Below, piece after piece: positions 1 through 7,785 of a stretch of 20,607 nucleotides of DNA. A program made the translations under genes and the position numbers. The notes under the pieces are model-generated. The model searched no databases and was not told the origin of the DNA. It saw only the letters and a list, made by a program, of their open reading frames with translations. The stretch spans positions 1 to 20,607 of the forward strand of contig JAKAMV010000069.1 in the NCBI GenBank assembly GCA_021812735.1, written 5' to 3'. The number at the start of each line of letters is the position of its first letter. The stretch's first letter is position 1. The stretch is from Chloroflexota bacterium. Lineage in GTDB: Bacteria; Chloroflexota; Limnocylindria; Limnocylindrales; CSP1-4.

Positions 1-1705
1 GTCGATCGCGGGCCTCGCGCGGCGCGGCCTGGTTCGCGTTGAGGTGCGCGAGCGGCCGCGGCGACCCCTGGCGCACCGCCCGGCGCCGGTCCGCGGCGCC
101 CGCCCGACCGACGCGGAGCTGACGCCCGCCCAAGCGGCCGCGCTCGACGCGGTGCTGGTGGCGGTCGAGGCACACGACCCCACGCCCGTCCTGCTCGACG
201 GCGTGGCGGGGAGCGGCAAGACGGCGATCTACGTCGAGGCCATCGCGGCCTGCCTGGCGGGCGGGAGGCCGGCGCTCCTGCTGGTCCCGGAGGTCGCGCT
301 CGCCGCGCCGGTGGTGGACCGCCTGCGCGCCGACCTCGCAGCGCAGATTGCCGTGCTGCACTCTGGGCTGGGCGAGGGCGAGCGCGCCGATGAGTGGCGG
401 CGGATCCGGGCGGGCGGCGCGGATGTGGTGGTGGGGACGCGAACCGCGCTGCTGGCGCCGCTCGCGGACATGGGCCTGATCGTGGTGGACGAGGAGCACG
501 ACCCGGCCTACAAGAGCGACCGCACGCCGCGCTTCCAGGCCCGGGACGCCGCGCTGGACCTGGCGTCCCGGGCAGGCGCGGCCGTCGTGCTCGGCAGCGC
601 CACGCCGTCGGTCGAGAGCGTCGGCCGGGCGAGGGCGGGGGCGTACCGGCGACTCGTGCTCCCGACCCGCGCCGCCGGCACAGAACCCGCCGTGACGGTG
701 GTGGACATGCGCGAGGAGCTGGCTGCCGGCAACCGCGGGATCCTCTCAGTGCCGCTGGCGGCCGCGCTGGCCGCGCTGGACACGGGTGCCGGTGACCGCG
801 CGATCCTGGTCATCAACCGTCGGGGCACCGCGTCGGTGGTCGTGTGCCGCGACTGCGGGTTGGTCCAGCAGTGCCCCGACTGCGAGCGGCCCCTCGTCTA
901 CCACCAGGCCGGGACCACGCTCCGCTGCCACCACTGCGGTCGGGCCTGGCCCCCGGCCACCCGGTGCCCGCAGTGCGCGTCCCCGCGGATCCGCTACCTC
1001 GGCGGCGGCACCGAGCGCGTTGAGCACGAGCTGCGCGCCCGGTTCCCGGACCTGCGGGTGGGCCGGCTCGACCGCGACGTCGCGGAGCGGAAGGGCGCCG
1101 CGGAGCGCATGCTCGACGCGTTCGCGACCGGGCAGCTCGATGTGCTGGTCGGGACGAGCCTGGTCGCCAAGGGGATCGACGTGCCGGAGGTGACGCTGGT
1201 CGGCGTGGTCTCGGCGGACGTGGCGCTCAGCCTGCCCGACGAGCGTGCGGCCGAGCGCACCTACCAGCTGCTGGCACAGGCTGTGGGCCGGGCGGGGCGG
1301 GGCGGACGGCCGGGGGCCGCGTTCATCCAGACCTACCGGCCCGACCACCGCGCCATCAGGGCGGTCGCGGACCGCGACGCCGACGCGTTCTACAGCGAGG
1401 AGCTCGGCCTGCGCGAGCGCTTCGGCTCGCCGCCATTCGGGCGGCTGGTCAAGCTGACCGTGGGCCTGGCAGAGCGTGACGCGGCGGAGAAGGCCGCTCT
1501 GGCCTATGCGGAGGAGCTCCGGGCCCGGGCGAGGCTGACCGCCCCGTCGGTCCAGGTGGTGGGCCCCGCGCCCGCGTTCATCGCGCGACGGGCCGAGCGG
1601 TGGCGCTACCACGTGATCCTGCGCGGGCCGGATCCGGTCGCGCTGCTGGACCCGCCGCCGGGCGCGCCCTGGAGCGTGGACGTGGACCCGGAGAGCCTGC
1701 TGTAG
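1..1705 (+). CDS. priA: Primosomal replication-restart helicase PriA, 3' part (5' end outside window)
   Basis: PriA is a 3'-to-5' superfamily 2 DNA helicase that recognises stalled forks and reloads the replicative helicase. The open frame (first full codon at position 2) already encodes protein at the window edge, so the GTG at 44 is internal; the N-terminal DNA-binding domain is missing and 567 residues are visible. Seen in order: Walker A GVAGSGKT (nt 200-223), Walker B DEEH followed by DPAYKSD (about nt 490), motif III GSATPSVES (about nt 595), eight cysteines in four CxxC pairs (nt 847-985) forming the two-zinc insertion typical of PriA, GTSLVAKG (nt 1150-1173), and motif VI QAVGRAGRGG. 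All helicase motifs and all zinc cysteines are present, so the protein looks active. It heads the def-fmt group, as in Firmicutes. Confidence 0.96.
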   Translation, partial: SIAGLARRGLVRVEVRERPRRPLAHRPAPVRGARPTDAELTPAQAAALDAVLVAVEAHDPTPVLLDGVAGSGKTAIYVEAIAACLAGGRPALLLVPEVALAAPVVDRLRADLAAQIAVLHSGLGEGERADEWRRIRAGGADVVVGTRTALLAPLADMGLIVVDEEHDPAYKSDRTPRFQARDAALDLASRAGAAVVLGSATPSVESVGRARAGAYRRLVLPTRAAGTEPAVTVVDMREELAAGNRGILSVPLAAALAALDTGAGDRAILVINRRGTASVVVCRDCGLVQQCPDCERPLVYHQAGTTLRCHHCGRAWPPATRCPQCASPRIRYLGGGTERVEHELRARFPDLRVGRLDRDVAERKGAAERMLDAFATGQLDVLVGTSLVAKGIDVPEVTLVGVVSADVALSLPDERAAERTYQLLAQAVGRAGRGGRPGAAFIQTYRPDHRAIRAVADRDADAFYSEELGLRERFGSPPFGRLVKLTVGLAERDAAEKAALAYAEELRARARLTAPSVQVVGPAPAFIARRAERWRYHVILRGPDPVALLDPPPGAPWSVDVDPESLL

Positions 1706-1776
1706 CAAGAGGCCACGGACGCGACCCTCGGCTCTGGCCGGATTCCGGCGGGACGCCACAATGGGACGACACCACC

Positions 1777-1783
1777 AAGGAGG
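1777..1783 (+). promoter_or_regulatory. Strong Shine-Dalgarno AAGGAGG
   Basis: A perfect AAGGAGG lies 6 nt before ATG 1790 and only 3 nt before the in-frame GTG 1787, so it favours the ATG. Most neighbouring genes rely on stop/start overlap with weak or no Shine-Dalgarno sequence, so this site stands out and suggests independent, efficient translation of the small downstream gene. Confidence 0.75.
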
Positions 1784-1789
1784 CGCGTG

Positions 1790-2206
1790 ATGACCGAAGT
1801 CCAGCCGCCCGCCAGCGAGCCCGTGCCGCAGCCCGCGCCCGAACCGGTCCCGGCCGACGAGCCGATGCCCGAAGAGCATGCCGATGCCGGCGCAAGCATG
1901 CGAGCCCGCGAGTGGCTCAGCCAGCTCGAGGCGATGATCCAGAATGTGGCGCGCGAGGCCGCCCCGGTCGCCCGGGAGGTGGGCGCCAAGGCCGCAGAGC
2001 TGGCCGCCGTGGCCGCGGTCAAGGCCGGCCCGGCGGCGCAGAAGGCGGCCGCAGTCACCGCGGAGTACGGCCAGCGCTTCGCCGAGAGGGCCCAGTCGGT
2101 CGCGGCGGACCTGCGCCACGAGAACGAGGACGCGAAGTCCGCCGGCGACGCCCCCGACGCGCTCGAGGCGCCCGGCAGCCCCCCTGCGCCGCCCGCGGCG
2201 GAATAG
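1790..2206 (+). CDS. Small Ala-rich helical protein of unknown function
   Basis: I do not recognise a family for this 138-residue protein. Residues 1-35 are a Pro/Glu-rich acidic tail, likely disordered. Residues about 38-112 are Ala-rich with regularly spaced Leu, Val, Arg and Glu, consistent with a long amphipathic helix or coiled coil. The last 25 residues are again Pro/Ala-rich. There is no signal peptide, membrane segment or cysteine. The start is set by the perfect AAGGAGG 6 nt upstream of ATG 1790; a GTG one codon earlier is too close. It lies 84 nt after priA and 156 nt before def, so it is probably a separate transcriptional or translational unit. A CACAAT hexamer at 1757-1762 could be its -10. 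That it is real is supported by the ribosome site and by composition that differs from a random GC-rich frame; function unknown. Confidence 0.7.
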   Translation: MTEVQPPASEPVPQPAPEPVPADEPMPEEHADAGASMRAREWLSQLEAMIQNVAREAAPVAREVGAKAAELAAVAAVKAGPAAQKAAAVTAEYGQRFAERAQSVAADLRHENEDAKSAGDAPDALEAPGSPPAPPAAE

Positions 2207-2349
2207 TCGGTCTCCAGACCCTCGCCCGCGTCCCGCCCGGCGCCCGGGCCGCCGGGATGGCTGGGCACGCCCGGATCGGCATGGCTGCGTGCGCCAGAAC
2301 CGGCGGCTGTCCGGCCGGGGCCCCGCGCCTGTGCCGCGGGGCCGTTCCG

Positions 2350-2355
2350 TATACT
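2350..2355 (+). promoter_or_regulatory. Putative -10 element TATACT for def
   Basis: TATACT ends 7 nt before the ATG of def in a region otherwise almost pure G+C. A start site about 7 nt downstream of the hexamer would fall at the ATG itself, which predicts a leaderless or nearly leaderless mRNA. No convincing -35 hexamer is visible 16-18 nt upstream. The promoter call is inference from position and base composition. Confidence 0.45.
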
Positions 2356-2362
2356 CGCGGCC

Positions 2363-2923
2363 ATGAGTTCCGTCCGACCCATCGTGCTGCTGGGCGACCC
2401 GCGCCTTCGCCTGCGGGGCGAGACCGTGGACAGCTTCGGCAAGTACCTCCACGAACTCCTCGACGACCTCACCGCGACGATGCGGGCCGCGCCCGGCGTC
2501 GGCCTCGCGGCGCCGCAGCTGGGTGAGCCGCTGCGCGCCTGTGTCGTGGAGGTGGAGAACCGCCTGTACGAGCTCGTCAACCCGATGATCGTCCGCTCCG
2601 ACGGCACGGACCGGGATCTGGAGGGCTGCCTGTCCGTTCCCGGCTACGTCGCCTACGTCACGCGCAAGGAGAAGGTGTGGGTGGTGGCGCAGGATCGGCG
2701 CGGCAAGAAGTTCAGGGTCGCGGGCTCGGGGCTGCTGGGCCGGGCGATGCAGCATGAGCTCGACCACCTTGATGGCAGGCTGTTCATCGACTACCTGGAC
2801 TCGATGGACGAGCTGATCGCGGTCACTCCGGGCCCGGCCGGCGACGACGCGGACGCGGCCGGTGACGCGGCCGGCGGTGCCGCGAGCGTGCGCAGCCGAA
2901 GGGCCGCCCGAGCCCTGGCGTGA
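2363..2923 (+). CDS. def: Peptide deformylase
   Basis: Removes the N-formyl group from nascent proteins, using a metal ion held by one Cys and two His. All three family motifs are visible in the 186-residue product: motif 1 GVGLAAPQ at residues 45-52, motif 2 EGCLS at 87-91 (Cys89 is the metal ligand) and motif 3 HELDH at 131-135 (His131 and His135 ligands, Glu132 catalytic). About 35 residues after the conserved core are Asp/Ala/Gly-rich and poorly conserved in type, a C-terminal extension. The ATG has no good Shine-Dalgarno sequence but follows a TATACT hexamer, suggesting a leaderless start. Its stop overlaps the GTG of fmt (GTGA), the classical def-fmt pairing that couples formylation of initiator tRNA with deformylation. 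Confidence 0.97.
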   Translation: MSSVRPIVLLGDPRLRLRGETVDSFGKYLHELLDDLTATMRAAPGVGLAAPQLGEPLRACVVEVENRLYELVNPMIVRSDGTDRDLEGCLSVPGYVAYVTRKEKVWVVAQDRRGKKFRVAGSGLLGRAMQHELDHLDGRLFIDYLDSMDELIAVTPGPAGDDADAAGDAAGGAASVRSRRAARALA

Positions 2924-3891
2924 GCCGTCGGCCGGGGGGTCATCGCGTCCGGACGGTCTACCTCGGGTCGGGCGCGTTCGGCGTGCCCGCCCTGCGCCGC
3001 CTCGCAGCCCACCCGCGCATCGACCTTGTCGGCGTCGTCACGGCGCCGGCGCGCCCCGTCGGCCGGCACGCGGTGCTGACCCGGACGCCGATCGCAGTGC
3101 TGGCGGCGGAGCTGAGCCTCTCGCCCGTCCTCACGCCGGAGCGGCTCCGCGTCCCGGGCGCCATCGCGTCGGTGCTCGCGCTCGAGCCCGCCCTCGCGGT
3201 CCTGGCCGATTACGGCCAGCTGGTCCCGCCCGCCCTGCTCGACCTGCCGCACGGCGCCCTGAACCTGCACCCGTCCGCCCTGCCGCGGTTCCGCGGCGCG
3301 TCGCCGGTGCCGGCCACCATCGCCGCCGGGGACGCGCAGACAGCCGTCAGCCTGATGCGGATGGACGAGGGCCTCGACACCGGTCCGCTTGTCGCGCAGG
3401 CGAGCCTGTCCCTGACGGGCTGCGAGACGGCTCCCGAGCTGGAGGCGCAACTCGCCGAGCTCGGCGCGGCCCTGCTCGACCGCTCGCTGGACGCGTGGCT
3501 CGACGGCGCGCTCGCGGCGACACCCCAGCCGGGCCGCGGCGCGACGCTGACGCGCCCGCTGCATCGGGTCGACGGACGGCTCGACCCGATGCGCACCGCC
3601 GTGGAGCTGGAGCGGCTCGTGCGGGCGTACCGGCCGTGGCCCGGCACGTATGCGGAGGTCGGCGGCGAGCGGCTGGGCGTGGCGGCGGCCCGCGTGGAGC
3701 CGGGCGACCCCGCCGACGTGCCCGGCACGCTCGTCCGCCACGGCGCGGAGCCGGCGCTGGCCACCGCCGACGGCCGCCTCGTGCTCGAGCGCGTGACACC
3801 ACCCGGCAGGCGGTCGATGCCGGGCGCCGACTGGCTGCGCGGCCGCCGCAGCCCAGTCGCCTTGAGTCCGTGCCAGAATCGGCGGCGATGA
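2920..3891 (+). CDS. fmt: Methionyl-tRNA formyltransferase
   Basis: Transfers formyl from 10-formyltetrahydrofolate to Met-tRNAfMet in translation initiation. The 323-residue product shows the N-terminal Rossmann-like start (VYLGSGAFGVPAL, residues 13-25), the active-site segment NLHPSALPRFRGASPV at 115-130 (Asn115 and His117 match the catalytic pair of the E. coli enzyme) and DEGLDTGPL with Asp153 as the third catalytic residue. A C-terminal tRNA-binding domain follows (about 210-310), with the LVRAYRPWPGTY stretch typical of Fmt. GTG 2920 is the only start before the conserved fold; it overlaps the def stop as GTGA. The 3' end overlaps rlmN as ATGA, so def, fmt and rlmN look translationally coupled. 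rsmB, which often follows fmt in Firmicutes, is absent here. Confidence 0.96.
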   Translation: MSRRPGGHRVRTVYLGSGAFGVPALRRLAAHPRIDLVGVVTAPARPVGRHAVLTRTPIAVLAAELSLSPVLTPERLRVPGAIASVLALEPALAVLADYGQLVPPALLDLPHGALNLHPSALPRFRGASPVPATIAAGDAQTAVSLMRMDEGLDTGPLVAQASLSLTGCETAPELEAQLAELGAALLDRSLDAWLDGALAATPQPGRGATLTRPLHRVDGRLDPMRTAVELERLVRAYRPWPGTYAEVGGERLGVAAARVEPGDPADVPGTLVRHGAEPALATADGRLVLERVTPPGRRSMPGADWLRGRRSPVALSPCQNRRR

Positions 3892-5141
3892 CCGCCCAGC
3901 CCCCCGAGATCACCCCGTTCTTCGGCCTTCGCCCCGCGCCGTCCGCCACGCGCCCGCGCGACCCGCGCCGCGGCGTGTCCGGCCTGTCGCCCGACGAACT
4001 CACGGCCTGGGCGGCGGGGCGCGGCCTGCCCGGCTATCGCGCCCGGCAGGTGCTCGATGCAGTGTGGCGCGGCCGGCAGGACGCGTTCGCCGACGTCCTG
4101 ACCCTGCCGGGTCCGGCCCGGGCCAGGCTCGACGAGGCGTTCCGCTTCGACACGCTGACCGAGACGGAGGTGCGCCCAACTGACGGCGGGCTCACCGAGA
4201 AGGCGGTCCACCGCCTGTCCGACGGCCTGCTGGTCGAGTCGGTGCTCATGCACTACCCGGCTCGTGCCGGTGCCCGTGAGCGGCACACCCTGTGCATCAG
4301 CTCGCAGGCCGGTTGCGCAGTGGGCTGCCCGTTCTGCGCGACGGGCGAGCTGGGCATGGAGCGCGACCTCGAGACGGCCGAGATCCTCGACCAGGTCCGC
4401 CACGCCCAGCGGCGCCTCGCGCAGGACGGCCGGCACCTCACCAACGTGGTGTTCATGGGCATGGGCGAGCCGCTGATGAACCTCGACCGCGTCCTGGAGG
4501 CCATCGAAGCGCTCAACGACCCGGCCCGCCTCGGGCTCGGCTCACGCCACATCACGGTCTCGACGTCGGGCGTGGTGCCGGGGATCCGGCGCCTCACCAG
4601 CCTCGGTCCGCAGTTCACGCTGGCCGTCTCGCTCCACGCCGCCCGCAACCCGCTGCGCGACGTGCTGGTGCCGCTCAACCGGCGCTGGCCGGTGGAGGAG
4701 GTGGTGGCCGCCGCCCGCGAGCACGCCGAGACCACCGGCCGGCGCGTGACCTATGAGCTCACGATGATCGAGGGCATCAACGACACCGACGCCGACGCCG
4801 ATGCGCTGGCCGAGCTGCTCCGCGGCGACCTCGCCCACGTCAACCTCATCCCCATGAACCAGGTGGCGCACACGCCGTGGACCGGCTCGCCGATCCCCGT
4901 GGTCGAGCGCTTCGCCGACCGCGTGCGGGCGGCCGGGATCGCGGTGACCATCCGGTTCAACCGGGGCACCGAGATCGGCGCCGCCTGCGGCCAGCTCGCG
5001 GCGGAGCAGGCGGGCCAGCCGACGCCGGCCGTTGTCCAGCGCCGCCGGGAGCGGATCGTCGCGCAGTCCGCGGCCGCCCTCCGCGGGGAGCGCAGCAGTG
5101 AGCCCGCGCCGGGCCTGACCGGTCAGGAGACTGTGTCGTGA
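3888..5141 (+). CDS. rlmN: Dual-specificity 23S rRNA/tRNA adenine-C2 methyltransferase RlmN
   Basis: A radical-SAM enzyme that methylates C2 of an adenine in 23S rRNA (A2503 in E. coli) and of A37 in some tRNAs. The 417-residue product carries the cluster motif CAVGCPFC (Cx3CxxC, about residues 143-150), the glycine-rich SAM-contact segment FMGMGEPLMN, the VSTSGVVPGI and LAVSLHAA strands, and GTEIGAACGQL near residue 360. That last motif contains the cysteine used for the methyl intermediate. ATG 3888 overlaps the fmt stop (ATGA). The first 30 or so residues are a Pro-rich extension before the RlmN-type helical domain. The hexamer CAGAAT, preceded by TGC, 8 nt upstream of the ATG might be a weak extra promoter. 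The 3' end overlaps rpe as GTGA. Cfr resistance enzymes are relatives, but the context and motifs favour RlmN. Confidence 0.95.
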   Translation: MTAQPPEITPFFGLRPAPSATRPRDPRRGVSGLSPDELTAWAAGRGLPGYRARQVLDAVWRGRQDAFADVLTLPGPARARLDEAFRFDTLTETEVRPTDGGLTEKAVHRLSDGLLVESVLMHYPARAGARERHTLCISSQAGCAVGCPFCATGELGMERDLETAEILDQVRHAQRRLAQDGRHLTNVVFMGMGEPLMNLDRVLEAIEALNDPARLGLGSRHITVSTSGVVPGIRRLTSLGPQFTLAVSLHAARNPLRDVLVPLNRRWPVEEVVAAAREHAETTGRRVTYELTMIEGINDTDADADALAELLRGDLAHVNLIPMNQVAHTPWTGSPIPVVERFADRVRAAGIAVTIRFNRGTEIGAACGQLAAEQAGQPTPAVVQRRRERIVAQSAAALRGERSSEPAPGLTGQETVS

Positions 5142-5836
5142 CGCCGCGCCGCCCGAGCGTGCTCATCGCCGCGAGCATCCTCGACAGCGATCTCGCGGCC
5201 CTTGGCGACGAGGTCCGCCGAGCGGATGGCGCTGGCGCCGACCGCATCCACCTCGACGTGATGGACGGCCACTTCGTGCCCAACCTCACCTTCGGCTGGA
5301 AGACGATCGCGGCGCTTCGGCGGGTGACAACCCTGCCATTCGACGCCCATCTCATGATCGCCGAGCCGGGCCGCTGGGCTGAGCAGTTCCTCGACGCCGG
5401 ATGCGACTCCATCACGCTCCACGTCGAGGTCGCCGAGGCCCAGATCGCCCCGGCGCTGGTGCGCATCAAAGAGGCGGGGCGCGCGGCCGGGCTGTCAGTG
5501 AAGCCCAAGACGCCGCTGACGTCGCTCGACCCGTTCCGCGACCTGCTCGACATCGTCCTGGTGATGACGGTGGAGCCGGGGTTCGGCGGCCAGGCGTTCA
5601 TGGCCGACGTCGCCGACGCCAAGCTGCGCGCGGCCCGGGCGTGGCTGGCGGCGGACGGTGCGAACGAGGTGCAGGTGGACGGCGGCGGCCGGGCGGCGAC
5701 CGCCGAGGCGATCGGTCGCGGCGGAACGGACGTGATCGTGGCGGGGTCGGCGCTCTACCGGGCTGACAACATGGCCGCCGAGGTGGAGCGGATCCGCCGC
5801 ACCGCGAGCGCCGCCCGCTTGGCGACCCTGGGGTAG
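5138..5836 (+). CDS. rpe: Ribulose-phosphate 3-epimerase
   Basis: Interconverts ribulose 5-phosphate and xylulose 5-phosphate in the pentose phosphate pathway, in the cytoplasm. The 232-residue TIM barrel shows SILDSD (residues 13-18), HLDVMDGHFVPN from residue 38, DAHLM (69-73), TVEPGFGGQ (144-152), VDGGG (180-184) and VAGSALY. His38, Asp40, His71 and Asp181 match the divalent-metal site, and Asp40 and Asp181 are the acid/base pair. GTG 5138 overlaps the rlmN stop and has an AGGAG 8 nt upstream, so the start is well supported. In Bacillus, rpe also sits downstream of rlmN, separated there by prpC-prkC-rsgA, which are absent here. Confidence 0.96.
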   Translation: MTPRRPSVLIAASILDSDLAALGDEVRRADGAGADRIHLDVMDGHFVPNLTFGWKTIAALRRVTTLPFDAHLMIAEPGRWAEQFLDAGCDSITLHVEVAEAQIAPALVRIKEAGRAAGLSVKPKTPLTSLDPFRDLLDIVLVMTVEPGFGGQAFMADVADAKLRAARAWLAADGANEVQVDGGGRAATAEAIGRGGTDVIVAGSALYRADNMAAEVERIRRTASAARLATLG

Positions 5837-5840
5837 CGGT

Positions 5841-6287
5841 GTGCGGGCGCTGCTGCAGCGCGTGACCCGAGCCGAGGTGCGGGTGGGGGAGCGCACGGTG
5901 GGCTCGATCGGCCCCGGGCTGCTCGTGCTGCTGGGCGTCGGCCACGGCGACGAGGCGGCGACCGCAGACGCGCTCGCACAGCGGATCTGCGAGCTGCGGA
6001 TCTTCGAGGACGACGACGGGCGGACGAACCGCTCGGTCCTCGATGTCGGGGGCGAGGCCCTCGTCGTGAGCCAGTTCACGCTGTACGCCGACACGCGGCG
6101 CGGACGCCGACCCGGATTCACCGACGCTGCCCCACCGGAGGTCGCTGTCCGGCTGTGGCAGCGGGTGGCCGCGGGCATCGCGGGCCGGGGTGTCCGCACT
6201 GCGCTCGGCGAGTTCGGCGCCGAGATGGCCGTGGAGCTGGTCAACGAGGGCCCGTTCACGATCTGGCTCGACACGGAGGACCGGTGA
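5841..6287 (+). CDS. dtd: D-aminoacyl-tRNA deacylase
   Basis: Hydrolyses D-amino acids mischarged on tRNA, a chirality proofreading step that protects translation. The 148-residue product is full length for the family. It contains the two signature active-site motifs: SQFTLYAD at residues 77-84 (the SQFTL motif) and NEGPFT at 135-140 (the NxGP-x-T motif, whose Gly-Pro provides chiral discrimination). It starts at GTG 5841 only 4 nt after rpe ends and overlaps the next gene as GTGA, so it is almost certainly in the same operon. In many Firmicutes dtd sits next to relA instead. Confidence 0.95.
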   Translation: MRALLQRVTRAEVRVGERTVGSIGPGLLVLLGVGHGDEAATADALAQRICELRIFEDDDGRTNRSVLDVGGEALVVSQFTLYADTRRGRRPGFTDAAPPEVAVRLWQRVAAGIAGRGVRTALGEFGAEMAVELVNEGPFTIWLDTEDR

Positions 6288-7333
6288 TCTGCCCGCGCGC
6301 GGCTGTCACGGGTCTGCTCGCGGCGCTGCTGTCCGTGGGCGGCTGCGGGCCCGTGCCGCAGGCGCCTTCGCCGGCTGTCACCCGCTCGCCTCCGCCGTCG
6401 GCGACGGCCGCTGCGTCGGCGTCCTCGGCGGCCGCGGCGTCCTCTGGCGCAGCGCCAACCGCAGCCGCAACGATCTCCGCAGGGTCCAGCGGAGCCGCCG
6501 TGGCCTCGGCGCCGACGCGTGCGATGCCCTCGACCTCGGCGCCGCTCCCGTTCGCGCACATCTATCTCGTCATCCTCGAGAACCACGAGTACGGGTCGAT
6601 CGTCGGCAGCGCGGACGCGCCGTACCTCAACGGCCTGATGGCCCGGTACGCCTTGGCGACTTCCATGCGCGCGGTTGCCCACCCGTCAGAGCCCAACTAC
6701 ATCGCGCTCGTCTCAGGCGGCACCCAGGGTGTGCACGACGACGGTGTCCACAACCTGGACACCCGGAGCCTGTTCGACCAGGTGGAGGCGGCCGGTCGGA
6801 CGTGGCACGTCTACGCCCAGGGCTACCCGGGCGCCTGCTCGACGGCGGCGTTCAGTGGCGTCGCCGCCGACGGGCCCGGCCAGCCGGGCGCCTACGCCCG
6901 CAAGCACAACCCGGCGATCAGCTTCACGTCGATCAGCGGCAACTCGTCACGGTGCGCCGACATCACCGGGCTCTCGGGCTTCAGCCCGGCGGCCGCCGAC
7001 TACGAGCTGATCGTCCCCAACGTGATCAACGACATGCACAGCGCGCCGGTGGCCACGGGCGATGCGTTCCTGGCGGCGTTCCTGCCCTCGATCCTTGACA
7101 GCGCGGCCTTCAGGGCGGGCTCGCTGCTGATCGTCACGTTCGACGAAGGGGACACCAACGAGGGCGGCGGGGGGCACATCGCGACGGTGATCGCCACGCC
7201 GGCGATGGCGCCCGGCACCCGCTTCAGCCAGCCCGCCACGCACTACTCGGTGCTGCGCACGATCGAGGATGCCTGGGGGATGCCTGCGCTGGGCGCGGCC
7301 GCGGAGGCGACGCCGATCCCGGTCGGGCCGTAG
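6284..7333 (+). CDS. Secreted lipoprotein phosphoesterase (AcpA-like acid phosphatase family)
   Basis: The 349-residue product begins with a short hydrophobic signal ending in a lipobox (LSVGG before Cys21). A low-complexity Ser/Ala/Pro linker follows (about 22-88) and then a catalytic domain of the phosphoesterase family (PF04185, AcpA and phospholipase C-like). Visible motifs: VILENHEYGSIVG from residue 96 (Glu99 and Asn100 are likely metal ligands), HPSEPNYIALVSGG (the Ser is a likely metal ligand or nucleophile) and VTFDEGD, followed by GGGGHI and HYSVLRTIEDAWGMP near the C-terminus. GTG 6284 overlaps the dtd stop and puts the signal peptide exactly at the N-terminus; starts further upstream lie inside dtd in another frame. 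Expected location is the outer face of the membrane. The substrate cannot be read from sequence; phosphate scavenging is an inference. Confidence 0.85.
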   Translation: MICPRAAVTGLLAALLSVGGCGPVPQAPSPAVTRSPPPSATAAASASSAAAASSGAAPTAAATISAGSSGAAVASAPTRAMPSTSAPLPFAHIYLVILENHEYGSIVGSADAPYLNGLMARYALATSMRAVAHPSEPNYIALVSGGTQGVHDDGVHNLDTRSLFDQVEAAGRTWHVYAQGYPGACSTAAFSGVAADGPGQPGAYARKHNPAISFTSISGNSSRCADITGLSGFSPAAADYELIVPNVINDMHSAPVATGDAFLAAFLPSILDSAAFRAGSLLIVTFDEGDTNEGGGGHIATVIATPAMAPGTRFSQPATHYSVLRTIEDAWGMPALGAAAEATPIPVGP

Positions 7334-7731
7334 CCGGCGCGACCAGGGGTGTTGCCCGACCGGCGCGGGGTGTCGCGGTCTGGTCCCCTCCCGACGTCTG
7401 GCGGGTCGGGCCCTCCGCCGGTGTGTCACGGGTCGGGCGCCGACTTGCGGCGGACGCCGGGGACCACGGGGATCCACCGCCGGACGGGTCTGCTGGGCTG
7501 TGCCGCCCAAACCCACCATTGCAGTCACCCATGCACGTCAGGACTCTTGGGAGGGGGGCGTGCTGTGCTGGCAGAGCATCGATGCGTGCCGGGAATGCGT
7601 GCGCGACGAAGGTCGCGAAACGGGCCTCCTTGGCTCGGCCCGTGCAGGCGGCCCATGGCCAACAGTCCTCACGGGCATAGGTGACAGGCACGCCCGAGTG
7701 GTGACGGAGCGTGGCTCCGACGCCTGGAGCG
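7334..7731. other. Gene-free stretch between phosphoesterase gene and rpmB terminator
   Basis: No frame here looks coding. The open frames on both strands have Arg/Pro/Ser-rich translations typical of non-coding GC-rich DNA, with no ribosome site or recognisable motif. I looked for tRNA, tmRNA, SRP RNA and RNase P RNA signatures and saw none. The nonamer GGGTCGGGC occurs twice between 7401 and 7440. There is a small perfect hairpin CGCGAC-GAAG-GTCGCG at 7602-7617. Base composition appears less GC-rich from about 7500 to 7640. No clean terminator for the upstream phosphoesterase gene was found. Confidence 0.5.
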
Positions 7732-7764
7732 CGAAAGAAGCCGGCCGCGACCCCGCGACCGGCT
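7732..7764 (-). terminator. Rho-independent terminator of rpmB
   Basis: Read on the - strand, 22 nt after the rpmB stop: an 11-bp stem AGCCGGTCGCG / CGCGGCCGGCT (one T-G wobble) closes a GGGT loop at 7739-7764. TCTTTC follows immediately as a short U-rich run. Position, stem strength and tail fit a terminator for rpmB. Confidence 0.75.
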
Positions 7765-7785
7765 CCTGGCCTGTGCTGGGCTGGA

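Noticed and set aside
44..46. GTG as the start of priA
   Set aside because: The frame is open to the left edge and the upstream codons read like PriA (LARRGLVRVEV), so the gene starts outside the window.
746..2767. Long open frame on the - strand (673 codons) opposite priA and def
   Set aside because: Shadow frame of GC-rich coding DNA; Arg/His/Gly-rich translation without motifs, and the + strand carries clear PriA and Def motifs.
7423..7680. 85-codon open frame in the gene-free region
   Set aside because: No ribosome site, no family resemblance, and codon usage like the non-coding frames around it.
7334..7785. tRNA, SRP RNA, tmRNA or RNase P RNA in the gap
   Set aside because: None of the conserved sequence blocks of these RNAs could be found on either strand; only one small hairpin and the rpmB terminator.
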